From Brevundimonas sp. M20 (GTDB lineage Bacteria; Pseudomonadota; Alphaproteobacteria; Caulobacterales; Caulobacteraceae): a stretch of DNA of 64,000 nt. Position 1 is the first letter of the stretch, and each line of letters begins with the position of its first letter. The position numbers and the translations under genes are program-made. Positions 9,556 through 16,851 of the stretch are shown in pieces. Below the pieces are notes generated by a model. That model was not told the origin of the DNA. It made no database searches and worked only from the letters and a program-made list of their open reading frames with translations. The stretch lies in NCBI RefSeq assembly GCF_006547065.1, contig NZ_CP041243.1:2867001-2931000 (forward strand), in the 5' to 3' direction.

Positions 9556-11028
9556 TCAGCAACCCCCGGGCAGGCAGAAGATGACCTGACGGCCCACGAC
9601 CTCGCTGGTGGCGTTGGCGAAGGCCGGTTTGCCCCGCAGCCGCTGATACAGGGCGAGGTTCAGCGGCATCGGCCCCTCATAGCGGACCTGGAGGTTCATC
9701 TGACCGCCCTCCTGACCGAGGAAGGCGTGGCTCTGAACCCCGGGCAGCCCCTGCAGAGCGTCCAGCACATCGGCCTGCGTTCCCATGTCCGCCGCGCCGC
9801 GAATGACGAGCGTGTACTCGACCGGGCCCTGCGCGGCGGCGACGGCGTTGGCGACACCACGGGATTGGTTGCGCCAGTAGCGCTGCACCTGCGGGCCCAG
9901 CTCCTCCGCCGCCAGACGGGCGAGGTTCTCGGACAGGCGGGCGGCGCACAACTCGTAGCTTGAGGCGGCGTCCTCGCCCGACTTGCTGGTCGCGGCGATG
10001 TCCTGCGAGGTGCTGGTGGCGAAGGCCTGGGCATACAGTTGGCCGGTGCAGGTGGCCTGCCCGGTGTTCGGGCTGCGGCCGTTGTCCTGAATGCTCAGTT
10101 GCCCGCCCATGAAGAAGGGCGCCCGGCTGGTGCGGTAGGCGTCGGCGAGGAAGGCCGTCAGCTGACCACTGTCGCGCAGCTCGGTGAACAGGGGCGGCGC
10201 ACCCGGCGCGAACTGAGCCAGGGCGTTCATCCCGTTCGCCGTCGCCACATCGTGACGCAGCAGCTCCCCGGTGAGGGCCGCGACCGCCGCCTGCCCCACC
10301 CGCGTGGTCGCGGTCGCCTGATAGACGACACGCTGGCGATACCGGGTGGCGTCGACCGCGGCGGCCTGAACATTGTTGCGGTCTTCCAGACGGGTCGACC
10401 GCGCATAGGCGTCGGCGTCCGTCCTGCGGGCGGCCCCGGCGCCGTACCAGTTGGCATAGGCGCCGGTCCGCTGCGACGTCGACGCCGCCGCCTCGCGGTC
10501 CGAGTAGCTGAGGCTCGAGGTATCGCTGAAGGTCGCGCCCCGGAACCGGTCATACTCGGTCGTCACCTCGATCGGCTGGTTGGTGTCGCGCGACGGCCCG
10601 ACCGCCTCGTCCAGCATGATCAGAACCCGCGCATTCTGCCCCCCGGCCTGCGTGCTGGAAGAGACCACGCCTTCGTCATCCAGACGCGCCTGGAACCACG
10701 CCCGGTCGATGCGGGCCGACGCCGTCGCGCGGTACTCCTGTCCCACCCGTTCATAGGACCAGGGCTCAAACATCTCGGGTCGAAGCTGATTGGCCAGACG
10801 GGCCGTGATCTCGGGCGTCACCTCGCCCAGCCGTTCGGCGCCCAGCACCTGACGGGCCATGTTCCGCACCAGATCCTGGCGGGCCGCCGCTTCGGCATTC
10901 GCGCGGGTGGCGTTGGCGTCGCGGGTGACCGGCGCGGTCCCCGTTCCGGAGACGACGCCCTCCTGCGCCATGGCGGCGTATGGAACGGACACGGCGATGA
11001 CCGCCGCGAACGGAATAAATGCACGCAT
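9556..11028 (-). CDS. Secreted protein with LPP20/FlgT-type N-terminal motif, function unknown
   Basis: This 490-residue protein is the first gene of the operon. It has a signal peptide (MRAFIPFAAVIAVSVPYAAM, cleavage near AMA). Residues 38-65 (RANAEAAARQDLVRNMARQV) match the helix by which LPP20/FlgT-type domains are recognised. The middle is Ser/Thr/Ala-rich with several Tyr, and the C-terminal 100 residues read as an alternating alpha-beta domain ending in the cysteine-bounded tail CLPGGC. GGGGGAG lies eight bases before the ATG. No catalytic motif is seen. It could act in envelope or appendage assembly; that is inference. Confidence 0.7.
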   Translation of the reverse strand: MRAFIPFAAVIAVSVPYAAMAQEGVVSGTGTAPVTRDANATRANAEAAARQDLVRNMARQVLGAERLGEVTPEITARLANQLRPEMFEPWSYERVGQEYRATASARIDRAWFQARLDDEGVVSSSTQAGGQNARVLIMLDEAVGPSRDTNQPIEVTTEYDRFRGATFSDTSSLSYSDREAAASTSQRTGAYANWYGAGAARRTDADAYARSTRLEDRNNVQAAAVDATRYRQRVVYQATATTRVGQAAVAALTGELLRHDVATANGMNALAQFAPGAPPLFTELRDSGQLTAFLADAYRTSRAPFFMGGQLSIQDNGRSPNTGQATCTGQLYAQAFATSTSQDIAATSKSGEDAASSYELCAARLSENLARLAAEELGPQVQRYWRNQSRGVANAVAAAQGPVEYTLVIRGAADMGTQADVLDALQGLPGVQSHAFLGQEGGQMNLQVRYEGPMPLNLALYQRLRGKPAFANATSEVVGRQVIFCLPGGC

Positions 11029-11123
11029 GGATAGCTCCCCCGACGCTTGAGCGTCACCATACGCTACCCAAGGATGCGGCCCGTGTCAGCGGTTTCCGAA
11101 CGGGGGTCGCGAAACTTCTGTGA

Positions 11124-11150
11124 CTTGTCGCCGGAGCGCGCAGGCCCCAT
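11124..11150 (+). promoter_or_regulatory. Heat-shock (sigma-32/RpoH-type) promoter for hsp20
   Basis: CTTG at 11124-11127 and CCCCAT at 11145-11150, followed by CTA, are 17 bases apart. This matches the RpoH consensus of CTTGaaa and CCCCATnT within normal spacing. Transcription would start near 11157, leaving a leader of about 64 bases. Confidence 0.8.
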
Positions 11151-11164
11151 CTAATCGGTGTTCA

Positions 11165-11218
11165 GGTCTCGCCATTCCGGGAGGCCTGATTCAACGCCTG
11201 CTTCGGGGGCTCGAGACC
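11165..11218 (+). promoter_or_regulatory. Leader hairpin in hsp20 mRNA, possible RNA thermometer
   Basis: GGTCTCG (11165-11171) is perfectly complementary to CGAGACC (11212-11218), which abuts the hsp20 start codon; a smaller AGGC/GCCT pairing lies inside. The closing stem would bury the translation-start region, as in ROSE-type thermometers of alphaproteobacterial small heat-shock genes. The canonical ROSE anti-SD motif was not clearly found. Confidence 0.4.
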
Positions 11219-11220
11219 AT

Positions 11221-11640
11221 ATGACGACACGCACCATCCTGTTCGACAGCCCCTTCCTGCTGGGCTTCGACCACACCCGGGCCCTGATCGACCGGGCGCA
11301 GCGGGCGGCGGCGGACAGCTATCCGCCCTATAACGTCGAGCAGCGCGGCGAGCAGGCCGTCCGGATCACCCTCGCGGTGGCCGGCTTCGGCCCCGACGAC
11401 CTGGCCATCACCCTTGAAGGCCGCCAACTGACTATCGCCGGCAAGCGCGAGGACGCGGGCAAGGACCCGCAGGCCTTTCTGCATCGCGGCATCGCCGGGC
11501 GCGGCTTCGTCCGCAGCTTCGTGCTGGCGGACGGCCTGGAGGTCGATGCGGCGACCCTCGAACACGGCCTGCTGCACGTCGACATGAGCCGTCCGGATGA
11601 CGTCCAGACGATCCGTCGCATCCCCATCACGACGGGCTGA
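11221..11640 (+). CDS. Small heat-shock protein, Hsp20 family
   Basis: An ATP-independent holdase chaperone of 139 residues. The alpha-crystallin domain spans about 38-128: it starts PPYNVEQRGEQAVRITLAVA, has the family pattern LTIAGKRED, and ends ALE-like (ATLEHGLLHVDMSRPD). A short IPI-type C-terminal motif (IRRIPITTG) for oligomer contacts is present. The ATG at 11221 fits the IbpA-like N-terminus; an upstream Met would include the promoter. A sigma-32-type promoter lies about 75 bases upstream, and DUF1150 follows, a common alphaproteobacterial pairing. Confidence 0.93.
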   Translation: MTTRTILFDSPFLLGFDHTRALIDRAQRAAADSYPPYNVEQRGEQAVRITLAVAGFGPDDLAITLEGRQLTIAGKREDAGKDPQAFLHRGIAGRGFVRSFVLADGLEVDAATLEHGLLHVDMSRPDDVQTIRRIPITTG

Positions 11641-11723
11641 GAGCCGTCGATTCACCGGCCGCCGAATTCGGGGCCGAACCCATACGCCCCCGTGGCGTTA
11701 GTAGAGCGTAAGGAGGCGGTCAC

Positions 11724-11984
11724 ATGACGCCGGAACAGAAGATGACCCGACAGGACTTCGCCCATCTGGGGGCGCCGGACCTGGTCTATGTGCGCCAGAT
11801 CCGCGCCGCCGACGTGCTGGCCGATGCGCCGATGACGGCCATGCAGGGCCTTTCTGTCGACCCCGACGCCACCCTCTATGCCGTGCACGGCGCCGACGGT
11901 GAGCGGCTGGCCATCATGACTGACCGCGAGACCGCCTTCGCCACCGCCGTGGCGCACGAGCTGGAGCCCGTCTCGGTTCACTGA
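11724..11984 (+). CDS. DUF1150 family protein
   Basis: This small 86-residue protein belongs to an alphaproteobacterial family often found directly after hsp20, as here (83-base gap). The typical core GLSVDPDATLYAVHGADGER is followed by AIMTDRETAFATAVAHELEP, near the C-terminus. AGGAGG is placed eight bases before the ATG. No function is established; its position suggests a role in, or co-regulation with, heat shock. Confidence 0.88.
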   Translation: MTPEQKMTRQDFAHLGAPDLVYVRQIRAADVLADAPMTAMQGLSVDPDATLYAVHGADGERLAIMTDRETAFATAVAHELEPVSVH

Positions 11985-11994
11985 CGCATCCCAA

Positions 11995-12117
11995 GAGCGC
12001 TATCGCTCGCGCCGCGGGCGCTCCCTGCTTGAGCGCGAGATCGGCGCGACGCTGAAGGCAGGCCAGCGCTCAAGCAGCCACCCGCCGCGCGGGTGGCGTT
12101 AGCGCCCTTCAAGAGAG
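11995..12117. repeat. Covarying-stem hairpin repeats, cluster 1 (two inverted copies)
   Basis: Copy R1 (11995-12035, plus sense) has ATCGCTC, the stem GCGCC/GGCGC around GCG, then CTGCTTGAG. Copy R1' (12066-12107, minus sense) has the stem CCACCCGC/GCGGGTGG around GCG before CTGCTTGAG. The element fills the gap between DUF1150 and ptsN, which are convergent. An AGAGAG tail follows R1', as also after the inverted copy of cluster 2. Confidence 0.75.
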
Positions 12118-12129
12118 ATGATGCCGCCG

Positions 12130-12597
12130 TCAGGCGGCTGTCGCGGGGGCGCGGTCGCTGACGAAGAGGGCGTGGATGGCGTCGGCGGTTCGGGCCTGAC
12201 GCAGTTGCTCCCGCATCCCGGACGAGCGCAGGGCGCGCGAGACCGCCGCCAGGGCCCGCAGGTGCTCGGCGCCGTCGCTGGGCGGAGCGAACAGGGCGAA
12301 CAGCAGATCGACCGGACGGTCGTCCACCGAGCCGTAGGCCACGGGCGTATCCAGACGCACGAAAACGCCCGTCACGCGGCGGACGCCCTCCAGACGGGCA
12401 TGGGGCACGGCCACGCCCGAGCCCAGCCCGGTCGAGCCCAAGGCCTCGCGCTCCAGCAGAGCTTCCAGCACGCGTCCCTCCGGCAGGCCGAGAGCCTGGG
12501 CGGCGGCGTCCGCCACCGTGTGGAGAGCCTGCCGCTTGGATGACGCGCCGCTGCGCAGGACGACGCCGCCGTCCGCCAGCAAATCACCGATGTCCAT
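12130..12597 (-). CDS. ptsN: PTS IIA-like nitrogen regulatory protein PtsN (EIIA-Ntr)
   Basis: This is the terminal phosphoacceptor of the nitrogen PTS, acting as a regulator rather than a sugar transporter. The 155-residue protein has the fructose-type EIIA fold; the phosphorylated histidine is His66 in GVAVPHARLEGV. Other family blocks include REALGSTGLGSG and VDLLFALFAPP. Third in the rpoN-hpf-ptsN order, 74 bases after hpf. The C-terminal tail RAPATAA is short and variable. Confidence 0.94.
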   Translation of the reverse strand: MDIGDLLADGGVVLRSGASSKRQALHTVADAAAQALGLPEGRVLEALLEREALGSTGLGSGVAVPHARLEGVRRVTGVFVRLDTPVAYGSVDDRPVDLLFALFAPPSDGAEHLRALAAVSRALRSSGMREQLRQARTADAIHALFVSDRAPATAA

Positions 12598-12671
12598 TGA
12601 AACCCCGACTCTACTCGATCATCCCGGGTGGGCGGGCGCCCTTTAGAACACCCGCCCCCTTGTGGGAAGCA

Positions 12672-13337
12672 CTATGACGTATGACCGTTTACCGAACCGT
12701 GTGCGGCGAGTGAAACACCTTTCCGGTCCGGGTCGATCCAGCCGACGTTGCCGTCAGGGCGGCGATAGACCACCGAGATGCCGCCGTGGGCCGCGTTGCG
12801 GAAGACGACGACCGGATAGCCGGTCATGTCGAGCTCGGCGACCGCGCGGCCGACGGTGATGGTGCGGATCTCGGTCTCGTTCTCCGCGATGACCATGCCC
12901 ACCGGAGGCGGACCGTCCGCCTCGCCCGCGTCGCCGAAGGTTTCGTCCTCGACCTCGTCCGGATTGCGCAGGACGATGCTGCGAGCGACCTCGCGGGCGG
13001 CGTCCTCGGTCTTCTCCGGGGAGAGACGCTTGGGCCCGATGTGGTGATCCTTCAGGCGACGCTTGTAGCGGCGCACCCGCTTCTCGAGCTTGTCGAGCGA
13101 GTCGGAGAAGGCGCCGTGGGCGTCGCCGCCGAGCCCGGTGGTGACGATAGCCTGTCCCGACGCAAGGCGAACCCAACAGTCCACCTTGAAGCCGTGACCG
13201 TCTTTCGACACCACGACCTCAGCATCCTGAGCACCGCGTTCGAAATATTTTCCGATCCCGTCTTCGAGTTCCTGGGAGATGCGCGAGCCTAACGCTTCGC
13301 CGACATCTACGTGCTTGCCGCTGACCTGGACTTGCAT
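12672..13337 (-). CDS. hpf: Ribosome hibernation promoting factor, long form
   Basis: Long HPF binds the 30S decoding region and dimerises to form inactive 100S ribosomes in stationary phase. The 221-residue product starts MQVQVSGKHVDVGEAL; residues 1-105 are the S30AE domain and 160-221 the C-terminal dimerisation domain (PVVVFRNAAHGGISVVYRRP, then DGNVGWIDPD). The start at 13337 was chosen by family; an upstream Met adds 15 unrelated residues. It lies between rpoN and ptsN, separated from rpoN by 232 bases containing a hairpin. Confidence 0.94.
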   Translation of the reverse strand: MQVQVSGKHVDVGEALGSRISQELEDGIGKYFERGAQDAEVVVSKDGHGFKVDCWVRLASGQAIVTTGLGGDAHGAFSDSLDKLEKRVRRYKRRLKDHHIGPKRLSPEKTEDAAREVARSIVLRNPDEVEDETFGDAGEADGPPPVGMVIAENETEIRTITVGRAVAELDMTGYPVVVFRNAAHGGISVVYRRPDGNVGWIDPDRKGVSLAAHGSVNGHTS

Positions 13338-13429
13338 GCCGATAGAACGCGACCGATCCATTTTGGTGTCAACGGAGAACAACGAAATCGACAGTCACGC
13401 TTGCGCGATTTGACGCATCTCTTTTTTGG

Positions 13430-13473
13430 GGGTCGCGGTCAGAAGGCTCCGCCTTCTCGACCCGACGCGACCC
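13430..13473. repeat. Hairpin in the rpoN-hpf intergenic region
   Basis: The outer stem GGGTCGCG/CGCGACCC encloses a perfect AGAAGGC-TCC-GCCTTCT hairpin. The T-run (CTTTTTT) precedes it on the plus strand, so it is not a canonical terminator in either direction. It may lie in the hpf leader. Confidence 0.6.
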
Positions 13474-13569
13474 TGCGCTTCGCGCCCGCCAATTTTCGAA
13501 AGGAAGTATAGCCCGATCCTGGCGCGCAACGCAAGAACAAAGAAAGAACAGCCTTGCGTTCAGGGCATT

Positions 13570-15075
13570 TCAGCCCGCCTTGAGCATCCGTTTGCGCTCG
13601 ACCGAGGACGGGATGCGGAGCGCCTCGCGGTACTTCGCGACCGTGCGGCGGGCGATGTCGATGCCGGCCTCGCTGAGCAGTTCGACGATGCGGTCATCAG
13701 ACAGGACGTCGCCGTCGCGGCCCTCGCCGTCGATCATCGACTTGATCCGGTGACGGACGGCTTCAGCCGAATGGAGCGCGCCGCCGTCGGAGGACTGGAT
13801 GGCGGCGGTGAAGAAGAACTTCAACTCGAACACGCCCCGGGGCGTCGAGACGTATTTGTTCGAGGTCACGCGGCTGACCGTCGACTCGTGCATCCCGATG
13901 GCGTCGGCGACGGTCTTCAGATTCAGGGGGCGCAGGAACTCGACGCCGAAGGCCAGGAAGGCGTCCTGCTGGCGCACGATTTCGGACGCGACCTTCAGGA
14001 TGGTCCTGGCCCGCTGGTCCAGCGACTTGACCAGCCATGACGCCTGGGCCGCGCAGTCGGCGACGAAGGTCTTGTCGACCTCGGTCCGCGCCGCGCCCGC
14101 CACCACCCCGTGATAGCGCTTGTCCATGATCAGGCGCGGCAAGGTGTCGGCGTTCAGCTCCACCTTCCAGCCGCCCGCCGGGTCGGCGCGGACGTGGACG
14201 TCGGGGATGACGGTCTGGGCCGGTTCACCGCCGAAGCCCGCGCCGGGGCGCGGCGTCAGGGCCTTCAGCTCGGCGATCATCTCGACCATGTCCTCGGCGT
14301 CGACGCCGCACAGCTTGCGCAGGCCGGTCAGGTCCCGCTTCGCCAGCAGGTCGAGGTTGTCGAGCAGGCACTCCATGGCCGGATCGAAGCGATTGCGTTC
14401 GACCAGTTGCAGCTTGAGGCACTCGGGCACCGAGCGGGCCATGACGCCGGTCGGCTCGAACCCCTGACAGACCGCCAGCACCCGCTCGATGCGGCCGGCG
14501 TCGACGCCCAGACGTTCGGAGACCTCGGCCAGATCGCCGCGCAGGTAGCCGCCCTCATCGACCATGTCGATCAGGGTCAGGGCGATGCCGTGGTCGGCGG
14601 GCGAGAAGCCGGCCTGCGAGGCCTGGGCCTGCAGATGCTCCCACAGCGTGGCGTCGCGGGTGTCGGGCTGTTCACGACCCTCGCCGTCCGGCAGGCCGCC
14701 GCCGGACCCGGCGCGGGACCAGTCGGTCAGACCGGGCTGGCCGTCATCGGTGCGATCCGCCCCGCGCTCGCCCGGCGCGGCGTCGCCATAGACATCGCCC
14801 CCGCGCGCATCGACGGCGTCGCCCGCGTCGGCGGCGCGGCCGTCCTCGAAGCTCATCTCGGCGCGGTCGGCGACCTCGATCCGCTCGGGCGTGGCGTCGT
14901 TCGCCTCGCCCGGCTCGCCGTCCTCGCGTTGCAGCAGGGGGTTCTTTTCCAGCTCGGCCTCGACGAAGGCCTCCAGCTCAAGGTTCGACAGTTGCAGCAG
15001 CTTGATCGCCTGCTGCAGCTGGGGCGTGATGACCAGCCCCTGCCCCTGTCTGATCTCGAGCCTTTGTCCGAGCAC
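13570..15075 (-). CDS. rpoN: RNA polymerase sigma-54 factor
   Basis: Sigma-54 directs RNA polymerase to -24/-12 promoters and needs bEBP activators. The 501-residue protein shows region I at 1-50 (QGLVITPQLQQAIKLLQLSN), an acidic, variable region II (about 55-125), the core-binding region, the HTH (NLKTVADAIGMHESTVSRV) near 390, and the RpoN box ARRTVAKYRE at 475-484. hpf and ptsN follow. The usual upstream neighbour lptB is instead about 7 kb away. Confidence 0.97.
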   Translation of the reverse strand: MLGQRLEIRQGQGLVITPQLQQAIKLLQLSNLELEAFVEAELEKNPLLQREDGEPGEANDATPERIEVADRAEMSFEDGRAADAGDAVDARGGDVYGDAAPGERGADRTDDGQPGLTDWSRAGSGGGLPDGEGREQPDTRDATLWEHLQAQASQAGFSPADHGIALTLIDMVDEGGYLRGDLAEVSERLGVDAGRIERVLAVCQGFEPTGVMARSVPECLKLQLVERNRFDPAMECLLDNLDLLAKRDLTGLRKLCGVDAEDMVEMIAELKALTPRPGAGFGGEPAQTVIPDVHVRADPAGGWKVELNADTLPRLIMDKRYHGVVAGAARTEVDKTFVADCAAQASWLVKSLDQRARTILKVASEIVRQQDAFLAFGVEFLRPLNLKTVADAIGMHESTVSRVTSNKYVSTPRGVFELKFFFTAAIQSSDGGALHSAEAVRHRIKSMIDGEGRDGDVLSDDRIVELLSEAGIDIARRTVAKYREALRIPSSVERKRMLKAG

Positions 15076-15220
15076 GCGATTTTCCCCTGCCCCGGCCGAA
15101 GTGGCCCGGAACTTGCTTCGGCGACCATGTCGCCGAACCGGTTAACGACCCTTGAAGGGTTTGAACGCCCCTGAAACGTCGTCGATGGAAAGCTCTGCCG
15201 GGTCCGGCAGGGCGACGTTT

Positions 15221-15925
15221 TCAGGGATCGGGCGCGGGGGAAAAATCCGGGTGCGAACAGGCCGGATCAGGGGCCGGATCGGGGGCCGGATCGGAGGCCG
15301 GAGCCGGAGACGGCGGGAAGGTCCCGCGCACCCCGGCGACCACTTCGTCATTCAGCTCGCACAGCTCATGATAATCCTCCCGGACCAGCCGGCCCGACCT
15401 GAACGCCCGCGTCAGACCGAGATGCGTCGAGGCCGCGCCCCGGATGATGGTTTGCTGGTTCCGCAGGGACGCCAGGGTCCGCGCGATCGCCCCTTCCGTT
15501 CCCTGCTCCCGCGCCACCCGCTCACGCCGCCTTTCACGCGCCTCGCCGGCCTCAAGCCGGGCCTGCAGCTTCTCATGCAGCCGCATCCACGACGCCGCCT
15601 CACCGGCCCGGCCCAGCCGCAGCGCCCGCCGCACCCGGACCAGCGCGTCTTCGGCCAGCGCGGCGCAGTCGACGGGTTCGTCCGCCTCCGGGTCGTCATC
15701 GGGAACAGGCGCCGGCTCCGGCTGATCGCACCGGCGCCAGCCCTCGCGCCGGGCGCGATCATTGAAGGTGGACAGGCTCAGGCCATAGCGGTCACAGACC
15801 TGCGTACCGGAATCCCCGTTGATATAGTCCCGACGGGCGAGCGCCCATGTGTCGTCCGAGCGCGGGTCGTAGCCGCGCGGGGCCTCAAGGGCGTGGGGGT
15901 TGGGGTGTGGGGCGTCTGTCAGCAC
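15221..15925 (-). CDS. HTH protein resembling small terminase/recruiter proteins, unknown
   Basis: The predicted 234-residue protein has an HTH-like segment near 35-60 (NGDSGTQVCDRYGLSLSTFN) similar to those in phage small-terminase-like proteins. This is followed by an acidic Pro-rich linker, a long charged helical region rich in Arg and Glu (EARERRRERVAREQG), and a Pro-Ala-Asp-Pro repeat tail. The tail is encoded by four 12-base repeats at 15260-15307. GTG at 15925 is chosen because AGGAGG is seven bases upstream; an ATG at 15958 has no such site. The Shine-Dalgarno sits in a hairpin arm. No phage genes surround it. Confidence 0.65.
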   Translation of the reverse strand: MLTDAPHPNPHALEAPRGYDPRSDDTWALARRDYINGDSGTQVCDRYGLSLSTFNDRARREGWRRCDQPEPAPVPDDDPEADEPVDCAALAEDALVRVRRALRLGRAGEAASWMRLHEKLQARLEAGEARERRRERVAREQGTEGAIARTLASLRNQQTIIRGAASTHLGLTRAFRSGRLVREDYHELCELNDEVVAGVRGTFPPSPAPASDPAPDPAPDPACSHPDFSPAPDP

Positions 15926-15930
15926 GGGCG

Positions 15931-15953
15931 ATCCTCCTGTCGGAGAGGAGGAT
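15931..15953 (-). promoter_or_regulatory. Shine-Dalgarno-sequestering hairpin of the HTH gene
   Basis: In the mRNA, AUCCUCCU pairs perfectly with AGGAGGAU around a 7-base loop, five bases before the GUG start. The right arm contains the whole Shine-Dalgarno, so translation would require opening the stem. Confidence 0.55.
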
Positions 15954-16021
15954 GACATGCCGGTGCGTCAAAAACGGACGTATGGGAGTCCCTGCGCCGA
16001 ACGCCCTGGGCCGAAAACAGA

Positions 16022-16049
16022 AAGAGGCGGGGCCGGGGCCCCGCCTCTT
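16022..16049 (-). terminator. Terminator after the 78-residue membrane protein gene
   Basis: A perfect 12-bp stem (AAGAGGCGGGGC and complement) with a four-base loop lies two bases past the stop of the minus-strand gene; the minus strand continues TTTCTGTTTT. Confidence 0.75.
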
Positions 16050-16051
16050 CG

Positions 16052-16288
16052 TCAGGATAGAGAGCGCCGCTTCACGAAAAAGGACGCGAGGACCAGAGCC
16101 GCCCCCGCCAGAATGATCCCGATCAGGCCGTAGACGGCCGCTGTGATCCAGCCGGTCGCACCGAACATGAAGACCGCGATCCAGTGATCGAGGAACAGGG
16201 TTCGGAGGCCGAGGAAGGCGAGCGCTCCCCCCAGAAGAAGGGAGAGACCGATCAACCCCATGCTGCGAGGGTTACCCAAAGCGCTCAT
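16052..16288 (-). CDS. Small two-segment inner-membrane protein
   Basis: 78 residues with two hydrophobic spans, about 10-32 (GLIGLSLLLGGALAFLGLRT) and 40-70 (FGATGWITAAVYGLIGIILA), and a short basic C-terminus (VKRRSLS). No family was recognised. A terminator follows directly. It lies 12 bases downstream of the 130-residue lipoprotein-like gene on the same strand, so the two may be cotranscribed. Confidence 0.6.
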   Translation of the reverse strand: MSALGNPRSMGLIGLSLLLGGALAFLGLRTLFLDHWIAVFMFGATGWITAAVYGLIGIILAGAALVLASFFVKRRSLS

Positions 16289-16300
16289 TTTGAATCATTC

Positions 16301-16693
16301 CTAAAGAGGGCCGATGTCGATTTCGGTGCGTTCGAGTTCATCAGGGATGTTGTTCCGGTTGCGGTCAACACCCGTGAAAGAGGTGCCCGGCCCGAGAATG
16401 GCGGTGCGCGAACCGACAAACGGAATACGGACGGTGATCCGGGCCGAGCCCGTCAGGGTATAGGTGGAACGCCCACCGCCGACCGACCGGCCGGTGCCCG
16501 GCGTGCCCGGGCGGATGGTGAACAGGGGATCCGGCTCGACCGGCGTCGGGTCGACGACGTAGGTCGCCTGATCATCGAAAGGCAGGACGCCGCCTTCGGT
16601 GTAGGGCTGCTGGGACTCATCCTCGAGCCCCACCTCCTGTTGGTAGTCCTGGCAGCAAAGCGCGGCCGTCATGGCCATGGCAGTCAGTATCAT
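16301..16693 (-). CDS. Putative small secreted protein or lipoprotein
   Basis: The product starting at 16693 is 130 residues: MILTAMAMTAALCCQDYQQE looks like a very short signal with a possible lipobox cysteine at 13 or 14. GGGGGA lies eight bases upstream and supports this ATG over the upstream in-frame start at 16753. Residues 70-115 alternate beta-prone segments (TYTLTGSARITVRIPFVGSR); DRNRNNIPDELE near the end looks like a thrombospondin-type-3-like Ca-binding DxNxNxxPD motif. No family was recognised. Confidence 0.55.
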   Translation of the reverse strand: MILTAMAMTAALCCQDYQQEVGLEDESQQPYTEGGVLPFDDQATYVVDPTPVEPDPLFTIRPGTPGTGRSVGGGRSTYTLTGSARITVRIPFVGSRTAILGPGTSFTGVDRNRNNIPDELERTEIDIGPL

Positions 16694-16851
16694 TCTGGTA
16701 GTCCCCCAATGAAAAACCACTACCGAGAGTATGAGGCAACAACCCGAAGTCAAGCTTCGGGTTGCATGATCGACGCACGCCAGCGTTGAATAGCAGGATC
16801 GGGGCGCCGGAGCCAGAGAGAGAGGCAGGCGCGCGCCGCCTTCCGGGGCGT

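Noticed and set aside
15221..15925. Phage remnant based on the terminase-like HTH protein
   Set aside because: No capsid, portal, integrase or attachment site is seen within 10 kb on either side; one HTH domain is not enough.
15956..16133. Plus-strand 58-residue frame with an excellent GGAGAGGAGG ahead of ATG
   Set aside because: The apparent ribosome-binding site is one arm of the palindrome that contains the Shine-Dalgarno of the minus-strand HTH gene; the encoded peptide is Arg/Pro-rich and overlaps another gene in antisense.
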